Below, in pieces: positions 42,023-51,326 of a stretch of 64,000 nt of DNA. Position 1 is the first letter of the stretch. Each line of letters starts with the position of its first letter. Under the pieces are notes generated by a model, which was given only the letters and a program-made list of their open reading frames with translations, searched no databases and was not told the DNA's origin. Source of the stretch: Myxococcus virescens (lineage in GTDB: Bacteria; Myxococcota; Myxococcia; Myxococcales; Myxococcaceae); assembly GCF_900101905.1 (NCBI RefSeq), contig NZ_FNAJ01000002.1, forward strand, positions 248,001-312,000. The letters run 5' to 3'. The position numbers were made by a program, and so were the translations under genes.

Positions 42023-43336
42023 ATGCGCCCGCCGTCTGGCGTTGCACTGTCGCTCGCCGTCCTGCTGTTCGCCCAAGCCGGGCAGGCCCAGACCGCCGCG
42101 AAGGAAGCGGCGCCTCCGCCCGCCGACCTGGCACCAGGCGTGTCCGCGGTGCTGTGGAAGCTGTCCGTCCCAGCCCGCCTCGCGCCCACGCCGGAGCGGG
42201 TGCTGCTGGGCGAGAAGCTCTTCAACGACCAGCGCCTGTCGGTGGACGACACCGTGTCCTGCGCCACCTGCCACGATGCCCGCTTCGGCTTCACGGACGC
42301 GAAGCCGGTGTCGGAGGGCGTGAAGGGCCAGAAGGTGACGCGCAACAGCCCCACCCTCCTCAACGCGCTCTTCAGCGCCTCCCAGTTCTGGGACGGCCGC
42401 GCGTCCACGCTGGAGGACCAGGCGAAGCTGCCCATCCTCAACCCGCGGGAGATGGGCATGCCCGACGAGGCGGCGGTGGTGGCCAAGGTGAAGGCCATTC
42501 CGGAGTACGTGAGGGACTTCCAGAAGGTCTTCGGCCGCGAGGTGAACTTCGACGACCTGGCGACGGCCATCGCCGCTTTCGAGCGCACGCTGTACTCCGG
42601 CAACGCCCGGTTCGACCGCTTCATCACCGGCGACGCGAAGGCGCTTACCGCCGCGGAGCGCCGGGGCTGGGCGCTCTTCAACGGCAAGGCCCGCTGCAAT
42701 GCCTGTCACGCAGGCAACGTGGTGTCGCCGCTGTTCAGCGACCAGAAGTTCCACAACATCGGCATCGCGGCGCACAAGCAGGACTTCGTGAAGCTCGCTC
42801 GCGAGGCCCTGAAGGTGGTCCGCACCGGCGACGAGCAGCAGATTGACGAGCTGGCGCTGGAGACGCGCTTCTCCGAGCTGGGTCGCTTCCTGGTGACGAA
42901 GCAGGAGAACGACGTGGGCGCCTTCAAGACGCCCACGCTGCGCAACATCGCCATTACCGGTCCGTACATGCACGACGGCTCCCTGGCGACGCTGTGGGAC
43001 GTCATGGACCACTACAACAAGGGCGGCGTGCCCAACCCATACCTGGATGGCGGCATGCAGCGATTGGGGCTGACGGAGGGGGAGATTGACGACGTGGTGG
43101 CCTTCCTGAACACCCTCACCGACGAGCAGTTCGCGAAGTACGCCACCAAGGAGCAGGCCCGGCAGCGCGGACTGAAGAACAAGCGCCCGGAGCGAGACAC
43201 CGCGGTGGCGATGGGGAAGAAGGGGAGCCTGGGAGACCTGGCGCCCAACCCGGACCTGTCGGTGAAGAACCCGGCGGACATCGGTGTGTACGGCACCGAG
43301 ACGCTCGTGAAGCCCGCCTCGACGTCCAAGCCCTAG
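42023..43336 (+). CDS. di-heme cytochrome c peroxidase / MauG-family protein
   Basis: A 437-residue periplasmic protein: signal peptide ALSLAVLLFAQAGQAQ. Two heme-c sites, CATCH in VDDTVSCATCHDARFGF and CNACH in CNACHAGNVV, with the distal-type segment MHDGSLATLWDVMDHYN. The overall order matches bacterial di-heme peroxidases/MauG (peroxide reduction or protein oxidation). ATG 42023 follows GGGGAGGGG. It is the first gene of a three-gene unit with the metallophosphoesterase 11 bases downstream and a cytochrome c after it. Confidence 0.9.
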   Translation: MRPPSGVALSLAVLLFAQAGQAQTAAKEAAPPPADLAPGVSAVLWKLSVPARLAPTPERVLLGEKLFNDQRLSVDDTVSCATCHDARFGFTDAKPVSEGVKGQKVTRNSPTLLNALFSASQFWDGRASTLEDQAKLPILNPREMGMPDEAAVVAKVKAIPEYVRDFQKVFGREVNFDDLATAIAAFERTLYSGNARFDRFITGDAKALTAAERRGWALFNGKARCNACHAGNVVSPLFSDQKFHNIGIAAHKQDFVKLAREALKVVRTGDEQQIDELALETRFSELGRFLVTKQENDVGAFKTPTLRNIAITGPYMHDGSLATLWDVMDHYNKGGVPNPYLDGGMQRLGLTEGEIDDVVAFLNTLTDEQFAKYATKEQARQRGLKNKRPERDTAVAMGKKGSLGDLAPNPDLSVKNPADIGVYGTETLVKPASTSKP

Positions 43337-43347
43337 GAGACGCCGCC

Positions 43348-44466
43348 ATGGGGAACAAGTTCCGCAGCATCGAGACGAAGCACCACGCAGAGCGCGACGC
43401 CTTCTTCGACGACCTCAAGAAGCTGGACCGCCGCGCCTTCCTGCGCGTGGCCGGCATCTCCGCTGGCATCGCCGCGGGCATGGGCCTGCGCACGCCGCAC
43501 AGCTTCCAGTGGGTCAACGTCGCGGAGGCGCAGGAGGCGAAGCCGCGCTTCTCCTTCGCGTATATCTCCGACACGCACCTGTACGAGAAGAAGCTCAACG
43601 ACCGCTTCGTGCGCGCCATCCTCAAGGCCGTGGATGACGTGAACGGGTTGGATCCGCAGCCGGACTTCGTCCTCTTCGGGGGCGACCTGGCGCAGCTGGG
43701 CAAGCCGGGCGAGCTGAAGCTGGGCGCGGAGATCCTGAAGGCCGTGAAGGCGCCCGTGCGGCTGATGGTGGGCGAACACGACTGGTTCCTCGACATGGGC
43801 GAGCTGTGGACGGACCTGTTCGGCCCGCCGAACTATTCGTTCGACCACAAGGGCGTGCACTTCGTGGTGCTCAACTCCATCCTGGAGAAGGACTTCTGGA
43901 CGGAGCGCAGGCTCACGCCCGAGGAGCGGATGCAGATTGTCGCGGGCCTGGACAACGGCATCCAATCCCGCTTCGAGGTTGGCGCGCCGCAGCGCGAGTG
44001 GCTGCGTCAGGACCTGGCGAAGGTGAACAAGGCGACGCCCATCATCGTCTTCAGCCACTCACCGCTCTACAAGTACTACCGGCCCTGGAACTTCTGGACG
44101 GACGACGCGGACGAGGTGCAGGCGCTGTTCAAGCCGTTCCAGACGGTGACCGTCATTCACGGCCACACGCACCAGCTCCTCAGCAACCGCATTGGCAACA
44201 TGAGCTTCCACGGCATGTTGTCCACCGCGTGGCCCTGGCCCTACGCGCCGGAGGGCCTGCCGCGGCTGACGGTGCAGATGAACCGCTCCGACCCCTTCAG
44301 CCAGTTCGACGGCTGCGGAGACGGGCGGATGGACGTGCTGGAGGCGGGGATGGTGGACAAGCTGTACAACCTCTGGGAGCGCAACCCCATCACCGTGCGC
44401 GCGAGCTATCTCGCGTCGGGTGGGAAGCAGGATGTGCCGCCCCGGACCAAGCTGCCGAGCTACTGA
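43348..44466 (+). CDS. Tat-exported metallophosphoesterase
   Basis: A 372-residue calcineurin-like phosphoesterase. Twin-arginine signal RRAFLRVAGISAGIAAGMG starts near residue 29. Metal motifs: SDTHL, GGDLAQ, GEHD in place of the usual GNHD, SHSPLY and GHTH (near the C-terminal third). The C-terminus is a distinct segment with FDGCGDGRMDVLEAGM. Tat export with a metal centre is usual for this family. The substrate is unknown. It lies between the peroxidase (11-base gap) and the cytochrome (14-base gap). Confidence 0.88.
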   Translation: MGNKFRSIETKHHAERDAFFDDLKKLDRRAFLRVAGISAGIAAGMGLRTPHSFQWVNVAEAQEAKPRFSFAYISDTHLYEKKLNDRFVRAILKAVDDVNGLDPQPDFVLFGGDLAQLGKPGELKLGAEILKAVKAPVRLMVGEHDWFLDMGELWTDLFGPPNYSFDHKGVHFVVLNSILEKDFWTERRLTPEERMQIVAGLDNGIQSRFEVGAPQREWLRQDLAKVNKATPIIVFSHSPLYKYYRPWNFWTDDADEVQALFKPFQTVTVIHGHTHQLLSNRIGNMSFHGMLSTAWPWPYAPEGLPRLTVQMNRSDPFSQFDGCGDGRMDVLEAGMVDKLYNLWERNPITVRASYLASGGKQDVPPRTKLPSY

Positions 44467-44480
44467 GCACGAGGGACACC

Positions 44481-45305
44481 ATGACCTTCCGGATGAAGCT
44501 GCTTGTGGGAACGGGTGCCGTGCTGTCGTTCGTGGGAGGCGCGGCGCTGGCCACCGGCCCCGTGTCGCCGCCGAAAACGGCCGCTCAGGGCTCCGAGGTG
44601 AAGAAGCACGAGCTGCCGGTGTCGAAGGACGGCAACCTCGTGGTGGGCTTGTGTGACGGCGAGACGTCCATGGAGGTGAAGGGCGTCAAGGCCGGCCAGT
44701 CCCTGACGCGCGCGCAGGCGCAGCATGTGTCGGGCGCGCTGATGGAGGAGTGGCTGCGCAAGAACCCGAACGCCAACTGGGACCCGGCGCCCATGATGGC
44801 GCAGGCGCCCGCGCCGGGCTCCACCACGCCGCGCACGCAGCAGCCGCGCACACCCGCGCCTTCGGTCGGTGCGTCGGTGCGTCCGGGCGGCGTGACACCG
44901 GAGAGCGGCGGCTCGCAGGTGAAGAAGCAGATTGCCACGCCCATCCAGGACGGCCACACCTACGGCGCGTTCTCCGACCGGGACGAGGCCATCTGGGCCG
45001 CCTCCACGGAGCAGTTCGTGGACGAAGGCCACCGCGTCTTCCATGACGCCCAGGCCATTGGCGGCACGGTGGGCATCTCCTGTGACATGTGCCACCCGGA
45101 CGCGTCCAACACGCATCCAGAGACGTATCCGAAGTACCAGGTGCAGCTGGGCCGCGTGGCGTTGCTGCGCGACATGATCAACTGGTGCATCGAGAACCCG
45201 GCGCGCGGCAAGCCGCTGGCGGATGGTGACCCGCGGATGCGCGCCATGGAGGCGTACATCTACGCCAAGCGCAAGGGCGTGAAGCTGGACTACGGGAAGA
45301 AGTAG
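44481..45305 (+). CDS. periplasmic mono-heme c-type cytochrome
   Basis: A 274-residue exported protein: signal MKLLVGTGAVLSFVGGAALATG. A long Pro/Thr/Gln-rich linker (about 90-140) separates an N-terminal part from the heme domain, which has one CDMCH site and the following NWCIENP.RGKPL.DGDPRM.AMEAYI, similar to SoxA-like cytochromes. A thiosulfate role is not supported by context. It is the last gene of the peroxidase/phosphoesterase operon and could supply electrons to the peroxidase; this is inference. Confidence 0.85.
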   Translation: MTFRMKLLVGTGAVLSFVGGAALATGPVSPPKTAAQGSEVKKHELPVSKDGNLVVGLCDGETSMEVKGVKAGQSLTRAQAQHVSGALMEEWLRKNPNANWDPAPMMAQAPAPGSTTPRTQQPRTPAPSVGASVRPGGVTPESGGSQVKKQIATPIQDGHTYGAFSDRDEAIWAASTEQFVDEGHRVFHDAQAIGGTVGISCDMCHPDASNTHPETYPKYQVQLGRVALLRDMINWCIENPARGKPLADGDPRMRAMEAYIYAKRKGVKLDYGKK

Positions 45306-45311
45306 GCCCGC

Positions 45312-46367
45312 TCAGCGCCCCAGGCCCGGCACGGCGTCACGCTTCCGCTGGAAGAGCCACCGAGGCTCCCACAGCGGGCGCGTGGCCTGGACGACGGAAG
45401 CCTGGCCCAGCAGCACCGTGAGCAGCGCCCCCGCTCCCAGCGCGAGCGCGACGCCCACGGGCCCCTGGAGGAACGCGTACGCGCCCACGTGCTCGGCGGC
45501 TCGCACGACGAAGCCGTGCAGGAGGAAGGGCGCCAGGCTCCGTCCGCCCAGCCGCGTGAGCGCGCTTTCCTGACGCGGGCTGAGCGTGAAGAGTGCCCAT
45601 GTCAGCGCCAGTGCACCGCAGAAGAGCGCCGCGCGCGCCGCCATGCCCGTGAGCGCCGTGGCTCCGAGCACCGCGTAGCCGCTGCTCCCGTAGAGCCACT
45701 GCGGCGCGGGCGCGGGCAGTGCTCCCGTGGCCACCGCCCCGACACATGCGCCCAGGCCCCCGGCCAGGGACGCCGCGAGCACGAGGCGCCAGCCCCGGGT
45801 GTTTCGAGGGGCCAGCAGCCACTCCCTTCGCGTCAGGTGACCGGCGACGAAGCAGGGCAGGAACACGAACGTCCGCGACAGGCCGAACAGGTAGCCCACC
45901 CAGGGCAGCAGGCCCGCGACGAGCGCCAGCGCCACGGCCCACATCAGCGGCTTGGGCAGGCGGAGGAGCAGGGGCAGCATCAGCCGCCAGCACCCGAGGC
46001 TCAGCAGGAACCACAGCAGCCAGTACGGCTGCACCAGCCAGTGGGAACTCCAGCCCCGGCCGAGCACCCACGCGTCGAAGGCGACGTACAGCACCTGGAA
46101 CACGGCCAGCGGCGCGAGCTGCCCCCAGGCGATGGCGCTCAGCGCGCGGGGCCCGCTGTCCGCGCGGGACAGGTGTCCGGAGAGGAACGCGAAGGCGGGG
46201 ATGTGGAACAGGTACAGGCCGGAGTAGAGCGCCTTCGCGAGCGGCTCTCGGCCGAGCAGGGGCTCGAGCGCATGCCCCATCACCACCAGGGTGATGAGGA
46301 TGCCTCGCACGTTCTCGAACAGCGGGATGCGGCCAGCGGTCGTCACAACCTCAGGAGAGAAGCCCAT
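45312..46367 (-). CDS. acyltransferase 3 family membrane protein
   Basis: A 351-residue protein with about ten hydrophobic segments and the family start FENVRGILITLVVMGHAL (catalytic-type His). Further LFHIPAFAFLSGHL and LAPFLLHGFVV. The layout is that of acyltransferase 3/fucose-4-O-acetylase-like O-acetylases of surface sugars. The target is unknown. ATG 46367 begins shortly before the first conserved block. It converges with the cytochrome gene six bases away. Confidence 0.85.
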   Translation of the reverse strand: MGFSPEVVTTAGRIPLFENVRGILITLVVMGHALEPLLGREPLAKALYSGLYLFHIPAFAFLSGHLSRADSGPRALSAIAWGQLAPLAVFQVLYVAFDAWVLGRGWSSHWLVQPYWLLWFLLSLGCWRLMLPLLLRLPKPLMWAVALALVAGLLPWVGYLFGLSRTFVFLPCFVAGHLTRREWLLAPRNTRGWRLVLAASLAGGLGACVGAVATGALPAPAPQWLYGSSGYAVLGATALTGMAARAALFCGALALTWALFTLSPRQESALTRLGGRSLAPFLLHGFVVRAAEHVGAYAFLQGPVGVALALGAGALLTVLLGQASVVQATRPLWEPRWLFQRKRDAVPGLGR

Positions 46368-46496
46368 CTCGAGGCTGAATGGGAGGGGGGCGCTCCGTTT
46401 CGGCACACGCACCCCGCTCGCCCGCGCGCGTGTGTCAGGCAAGCACGCGGACCGGAGAGGCAAGTGTCCTGGAGCGAGCAGCGGCGCTCCCGGGCG

Positions 46497-47228
46497 CTAC
46501 TCGGGGCCCTGGAACCCCCCGGCCCGGAACGTGAGGACCAGCGTGTCCCGGTGGCCGGTGTCTCCCTGCGGTTGGATGGGCGTGCTCTCGTGAATCACGC
46601 GCGCATCATCCAGCAGCAGCGCGGACCAGGGCTCCGTCAGCGTGAAGCGCAGGCCGTTGGGACCGTCGGCTTCGAAGACGCGCGTCTCACCGCCCTTGAT
46701 GCCCTCGCGGCCCACGAGCAGCACCGCCACGAAGTCCACGCCGTCCCGGTGCGCGCCCTCGGGGGTGGGCCGGCCGATACCGTCGGTGGTGTCGATGCGG
46801 AACTGGTGGGCCTCGACGTACCAGGGGCGCTCGCCCTTGAGCTGGGAGCAGCACGCGGCGATGCCTCGAATCAGCCCCGCCCACACCGGCTGGGACACGA
46901 TGTCGGGCTGCACGGGCTCGAACCAGCGCTCCATGCCGCCGTGAAGCGCGTTGTATTCCACCGGCTGCCAGTGCGCGCGGTGCGGCACCTGTGTCACCGA
47001 GCCGCCGTCCACGATGAAGCAGGAGTGCCGTCGTGAACGGTAGCGGCCACCATCCCGGAGGAAGCCATCCAGCGGCAGCTCGTTCCAGGACGGCCGCAGT
47101 GCGTCCAGCGCGGGCGAGTCGATGCCCGCGAACTCGCAGAGGCCGTCGCGGGTGAGCACGGCGTAGCCATGCTCGCGGAGGGCCGTGGGGACTTCGGACG
47201 TGGGGGTGACGGGGGGCTGGAAGCTCAT
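46497..47228 (-). CDS. 2OG-Fe dioxygenase family protein (amino-acid hydroxylase type)
   Basis: A 243-residue protein. The iron triad is likely the H..D of EGAHRDGVDFVAV and the late His of DDARVIHESTPI; EAHQFRI and LVGREGIKGGETRVF are family features. The pattern matches the 2OG-Fe dioxygenase family that includes free-L-isoleucine/leucine hydroxylases. The substrate cannot be told from sequence. ATG 47228 lacks a strong Shine-Dalgarno but starts just before a conserved SFQPP...REHGYAVLT. Confidence 0.82.
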   Translation of the reverse strand: MSFQPPVTPTSEVPTALREHGYAVLTRDGLCEFAGIDSPALDALRPSWNELPLDGFLRDGGRYRSRRHSCFIVDGGSVTQVPHRAHWQPVEYNALHGGMERWFEPVQPDIVSQPVWAGLIRGIAACCSQLKGERPWYVEAHQFRIDTTDGIGRPTPEGAHRDGVDFVAVLLVGREGIKGGETRVFEADGPNGLRFTLTEPWSALLLDDARVIHESTPIQPQGDTGHRDTLVLTFRAGGFQGPE

Positions 47229-47239
47229 GGGCGTCGGAC

Positions 47240-47473
47240 TCAGTGAGACGGGCCCGCGGAAGCGGGGAGGGGCTGGGAGAAGGGAGCCGGAGGCGCGCGT
47301 TTCAAGGCCTCGCGGAAGTCGCTGTCCCGGGCGGGGACGCACACGGTGAAGCCAACCACCACGCCGCAGGTGACGCGGTCGCCCAGGCGCTGGAAGCGCG
47401 GCGGCGTAAGGCGTTCTCCCGCCGCGCCCACCCGGGGCCAGAGCCGCTCCCCCTTGTCGCTGGGTCCTGTCAT
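47240..47473 (-). CDS. possible small protein (77 residues)
   Basis: An open frame from ATG 47473 ending 11 bases before the dioxygenase start, with a hydrophobic centre RVTCGVVVGFTVCVP and a Pro-rich end. AGGTGG lies a few bases upstream. It may be a small co-transcribed protein or only a GC-rich chance frame. The interval to 47708 holds nothing else that I can support. Confidence 0.35.
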   Translation of the reverse strand: MTGPSDKGERLWPRVGAAGERLTPPRFQRLGDRVTCGVVVGFTVCVPARDSDFREALKRAPPAPFSQPLPASAGPSH

Positions 47474-47708
47474 CACCACCTGCTTCCACTCCTGAGGTCA
47501 CCACGCGCGGAGCCGGCCGTTCCGGGGGGCGTATGTGGCGGGACCCATACTCCCTTGCAGGCCATCACCGCCAGTCCCGAGGCGATGACGCGCGACGGGC
47601 GCTCGCGGCCCCGCCAGCACGGTCGCCGTGGCTCAGGCGTTATGGTCGGGGGAATGGGCGGCGGCTCGGTCTGTTGGGTGGCCACCTCGGGCATCGGGAG
47701 ATGAGGAC

Positions 47709-49796
47709 ATGAGAAGGGCGTACGTGGCGTCGTTGCTGACCGGGCTGTTGACCTCCTCCGTGGCGACGGCCGAGGCCCCACCCCAGGACCCCTTCCTGTG
47801 GCTCGAGGAGGTCCAGGGCGAGAAGGCACTCGAATGGGTTCGCGCGCAGAACGCGCGGACGCTCGCGGTGTTGGAGAAGGACCCGCGCTTCGAGACCTTC
47901 CACGCCCAGGCGCTCGAGCTGCTCACCTCCACCGACCGCATTCCCTCGCCCGGCTTCCGGGCTGGCGGAGTGGACAACTTCTGGCAGGACCGCGGCAATC
48001 CCCGAGGCATCTGGCGGCACACCTCGCTGGACGGCTACACGCGCGCCCAGACACCGTGGGAGACGGTGCTGGACGTGGACGCGCTGGCGAAGGCCGAGAA
48101 GGCCAACTGGATTTGGAAGGGCAGCAACTGCCTGCCTCCCGCGGACCAGCGCTGCCTCGTCTCCCTGTCCAACGGAGGCAAGGACGCCGTCGAGCTGCGC
48201 GAGTTCGACGCCGCCGCGAAGCACTTCGTGGAAGGCGGTTTCCGGGTCCCGGAGGGCAAGCTGTCCGCGTCCTGGCTGGACTCGGACACGCTGCTGGTGG
48301 GGCGCGACTGGGGCGGGGACACGCTCACGGAGTCGGGCTATCCCTTTGTGCTCAAACGTTGGACGCGTGGCACGCCGTTGACGGAGGCGCAGGAAGCCTT
48401 CCGGGGTGAGCGCACCGACGTCTCCGCGTCTCCCTTCCTGTTGCGGGACGCGGACGGCGCGTTGCAGGCGGTGCTGGTCAACCGCGCGGTGACCTTCTTC
48501 GAGTCGGAGTACTACCTGCTGGGAGACGCGGCGCCCGTGCGCCTCCCGTTTCCCCGGAAGTCCTCCCTCCAGGCCTTCGTGGACGGGCAGGTCGTCTTCA
48601 CGATTGAAGAGGACTGGGGCCGCTTCAAGCAGGGCGCCCTGTTGGCATACCCGTTGTCCGCGCTGAAGACGGACCCGGCGAAGGCGAAGCCCACGCTGCT
48701 CTTCCAGCCGGGAGCGCGTCAGGCCATCGAATCGGTGGCGGCGACGCGGGGCCAGGTGCTGGTGAGCCTCTATGAGGACGTGAAGGGCGCGCTGGATGTC
48801 TACACGCCGGGGAAGAACCGTTGGAGCCGCAAACGGCTGGCGCTGCCGAAGAACGCCTCGGTCGCCATCACCGCGACGTCGTCATCGCATGACCGCTTCT
48901 TCGTGAAGTCCCAGGGCTTCCTCGCGCCGACGTCGCTGTGGCTGGCGGATGCGAAGGCGGGCACGGTGAAGAAGGTGAAGTCGCTGCCCGCGCGCTTCGA
49001 TGCCTCGAAGCTCCAGGTGGACCAGTTCTGGGCGAAGTCGAAGGACGGCACCCGGATTCCGTACTTCCTGGTGCGGCCGAAGGCGCGGAAGCTCGACGGC
49101 ACGCTGCCGACGCTGGTGTATGGCTATGGCGGCTTCCAGGTGTCCAAGCCGCCCGTCTACCTGCCGGAGGAGGGCAAGTTGTGGATGGAGCGCGGCGGGG
49201 CCTACGTCGTCGCCAACATCCGGGGCGGAGGCGAGTTCGGTCCGCGCTGGCACCAGGCGGCCTTGCGGGAGCACCGCCAGCGCGCGTTCGACGACTTCGC
49301 GGCGGTGATGGAAGACCTGGTGCGGAGGAAGGTCAGCTCCCCGCGCCACATGGGCATCTACGGCCGCTCCAACGGCGGTGTCCTCACCAGCGTGGCGATG
49401 ACGCAGCGCCCGGACCTGTTCAACGCGGCCGTCATCGAAAGCCCGCTCATCGACATGATGCGCTACCACCTGCTGCCAGCGGGCGCGTCGTGGGTAGGGG
49501 AGTTCGGCAACCCGGAGGTGCCCGGGGACGCGGCGTTCATCTCGAAGTACTCCGCGTACCAGAACCTCCGCGAGGGCGTGCGCTACCCCGCGCCGTACAT
49601 CACCACGAACACGAAGGATGACCGCGTCCACCCGGGCCACGCGCGCAAGTTCGCGGCGCGCCTGGAGGCCATGGGGCTGCCGTACCTGTATTACGAGAAC
49701 ACCGACGGCGGGCACTCCAACGACTCGGACCCGATGCTCAACGCACGCCGGTGGGCACTGCACCACGTGTACCTGTCACGGCAGTTGATGGACTGA
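47709..49796 (+). CDS. exported prolyl oligopeptidase (S9A) family peptidase
   Basis: A 695-residue serine peptidase with signal peptide VASLLTGLLTSSVATAEA. N-terminal seven-bladed beta-propeller (about 20-420), then the alpha/beta-hydrolase domain. Catalytic Ser554 in YGRSNGGVL, Asp in KDDRVHPGHARKFAARL, His in DGGHSND. The propeller start LWLEEVQGEKAL is typical of the family. It would cleave short Pro- or basic-residue-containing peptides in the periplasm. ATG 47709 is chosen for the signal peptide. Confidence 0.92.
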   Translation: MRRAYVASLLTGLLTSSVATAEAPPQDPFLWLEEVQGEKALEWVRAQNARTLAVLEKDPRFETFHAQALELLTSTDRIPSPGFRAGGVDNFWQDRGNPRGIWRHTSLDGYTRAQTPWETVLDVDALAKAEKANWIWKGSNCLPPADQRCLVSLSNGGKDAVELREFDAAAKHFVEGGFRVPEGKLSASWLDSDTLLVGRDWGGDTLTESGYPFVLKRWTRGTPLTEAQEAFRGERTDVSASPFLLRDADGALQAVLVNRAVTFFESEYYLLGDAAPVRLPFPRKSSLQAFVDGQVVFTIEEDWGRFKQGALLAYPLSALKTDPAKAKPTLLFQPGARQAIESVAATRGQVLVSLYEDVKGALDVYTPGKNRWSRKRLALPKNASVAITATSSSHDRFFVKSQGFLAPTSLWLADAKAGTVKKVKSLPARFDASKLQVDQFWAKSKDGTRIPYFLVRPKARKLDGTLPTLVYGYGGFQVSKPPVYLPEEGKLWMERGGAYVVANIRGGGEFGPRWHQAALREHRQRAFDDFAAVMEDLVRRKVSSPRHMGIYGRSNGGVLTSVAMTQRPDLFNAAVIESPLIDMMRYHLLPAGASWVGEFGNPEVPGDAAFISKYSAYQNLREGVRYPAPYITTNTKDDRVHPGHARKFAARLEAMGLPYLYYENTDGGHSNDSDPMLNARRWALHHVYLSRQLMD

Positions 49797-49925
49797 ACGC
49801 CCGGGGGCATGCGGCCGGGCAGGCTTAGGCTGTCAGGAACGTCCGGAGCCCCTGGTCTTCACCGCGCTACATTCCCGCGTCATGGAAAACCTCCCTGACG
49901 CCGTGGAACCGAAGCTGGGAAGGCC

Positions 49926-51326
49926 ATGCTGCTGACGCTCTCGACGACGCATCATCCCGCGACCGACCTCGGGTACCTGCTCCACAAGAACCCGCATCGC
50001 CCGCAGTCCTTCGAGCTGTCCTTCGGACACGCGCACGTCTTCTATCCCGAGGCGACGGAGGCGCGCACCACGGTGGCGTTGCTGCTGGAGGTCGACCCCG
50101 TCGGGCTCGTCAGGGAGCGTCGCGGCCCTTCGGGCGAAGGCGGTGTGCTGGCGCAGTACGTGAATGACCGGCCCTACGTGGCCTCGTCGTTCCTGAGCGT
50201 CGCGCTCGCACGCACCTTTCGCAACGCGATGTCAGGCAGCAGCAAGGAGCGGCCGGACCTGGCCAGGCAGCCGCTGCCACTGGTGGCCCGCCTCTCCGTG
50301 CTCCCCTGTCGCGGTGGCGAGCCCTTCCTGCGGAAACTCTTCGAGCCTCTGGGCTACACCGTCACCGCCACGCGGCATGCGCTGGACGAGACGGTCCCAG
50401 ACTGGGGCCACAGCCGCTACTTCACCGTCACGCTGGAGGCCCACACGCGCCTGAGCGACCTGCTCACGCACCTCTATGTGCTGATTCCCGTGCTGGATGA
50501 CGACAAGCACTACTGGGTGGGCGACGAGGAGGTGGAGAAGCTCCTGCGGCACGGGGAGGGCTGGCTGGCGGCGCACCCGGAACGGGACATCATCACCCGG
50601 CGCTACCTGCGTCACCGCAGGAGCCTCGCGCGCGAAGCGCTGGAGCGGCTCTCCGGTGACGAAGCGCCCGAGCCGGAGGAGGGGACGCAGGCGCGCAACC
50701 AGGAGGAAGCCGCGCTCGAGTCGCGGCTGAGCCTCAACGAGCAGCGGCTCCAGGCGGTGGTCGCCGTCCTCAAGGAGAGCGGTGCCACGCGCGTGGTGGA
50801 CCTGGGCTGCGGCGAGGGCAAGCTGCTCCGGGCCCTGCTCAAGGAGCGGCAGTTCACCGACATCCTCGGCATGGATGTGTCCTTCCGTTCGCTGGAGATT
50901 GCCCGGGACAGGCTGGACCTGGACCGGATGCCGGAGCTTCAGCGCCGCCGGATACAGCTGCTCCACGGCTCCCTCATGTATCGGGACGCGCGGCTGGCCG
51001 GGTACGAGGCCGCCTCTGTCATCGAGGTCATCGAGCACCTGGACCCGCCGCGCCTCGCGGCCTTCGAGCGCGTCCTCTTCGAGTCCGCCCGGCCCAACGT
51101 GGTGGCGCTCACCACGCCCAACGCCGAATACAACGTGCGCTTCGAATCGCTCCCCGCGGGCACCTTCCGCCACCGCGACCACCGCTTCGAGTGGACCCGG
51201 GCCGAGTTCGAATCCTGGGCCCAAGGCATCTGCGAGCGCTTCGGCTACAGCGTTCGTTTCCTCCCCGTGGGTCCCCTGGACCCGGACGTCGGTGCGCCGA
51301 CCCAGATGGCGGTGTTCGCGCGATGA
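49926..51326 (+). CDS. hen1: 3'-terminal RNA ribose 2'-O-methyltransferase
   Basis: A 466-residue two-domain protein. The N-terminal domain (LLTLSTTHHPATDLGYLLHKNPHR...) is the bacterial Hen1 regulatory/ligase-activating half. The C-terminal methyltransferase has VVDLGCGEG for SAM (from residue about 292), and the metal-binding EVIEHL (about 363) with later His in RHRDHRF. It 2'-O-methylates the 3' end at an RNA break before ligation, which protects the repaired RNA from re-cleavage. The stop overlaps the pnkp start (ATGA), the known Pnkp-Hen1 RNA repair arrangement. Confidence 0.95.
   Translation: MLLTLSTTHHPATDLGYLLHKNPHRPQSFELSFGHAHVFYPEATEARTTVALLLEVDPVGLVRERRGPSGEGGVLAQYVNDRPYVASSFLSVALARTFRNAMSGSSKERPDLARQPLPLVARLSVLPCRGGEPFLRKLFEPLGYTVTATRHALDETVPDWGHSRYFTVTLEAHTRLSDLLTHLYVLIPVLDDDKHYWVGDEEVEKLLRHGEGWLAAHPERDIITRRYLRHRRSLAREALERLSGDEAPEPEEGTQARNQEEAALESRLSLNEQRLQAVVAVLKESGATRVVDLGCGEGKLLRALLKERQFTDILGMDVSFRSLEIARDRLDLDRMPELQRRRIQLLHGSLMYRDARLAGYEAASVIEVIEHLDPPRLAAFERVLFESARPNVVALTTPNAEYNVRFESLPAGTFRHRDHRFEWTRAEFESWAQGICERFGYSVRFLPVGPLDPDVGAPTQMAVFAR

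Noticed and set aside
43806-44480. upstream extension of the cytochrome frame
   Set aside because: It lies inside the metallophosphoesterase in another frame; the signal peptide starts at 44481.
44481-45305. SoxA / sulfur-oxidation assignment
   Set aside because: Only a short C-terminal similarity; no other sox gene is in the neighbourhood.
51170-51200. tRNA-like TTCGAATCC word
   Set aside because: It is inside hen1 and no cloverleaf can be drawn around it.
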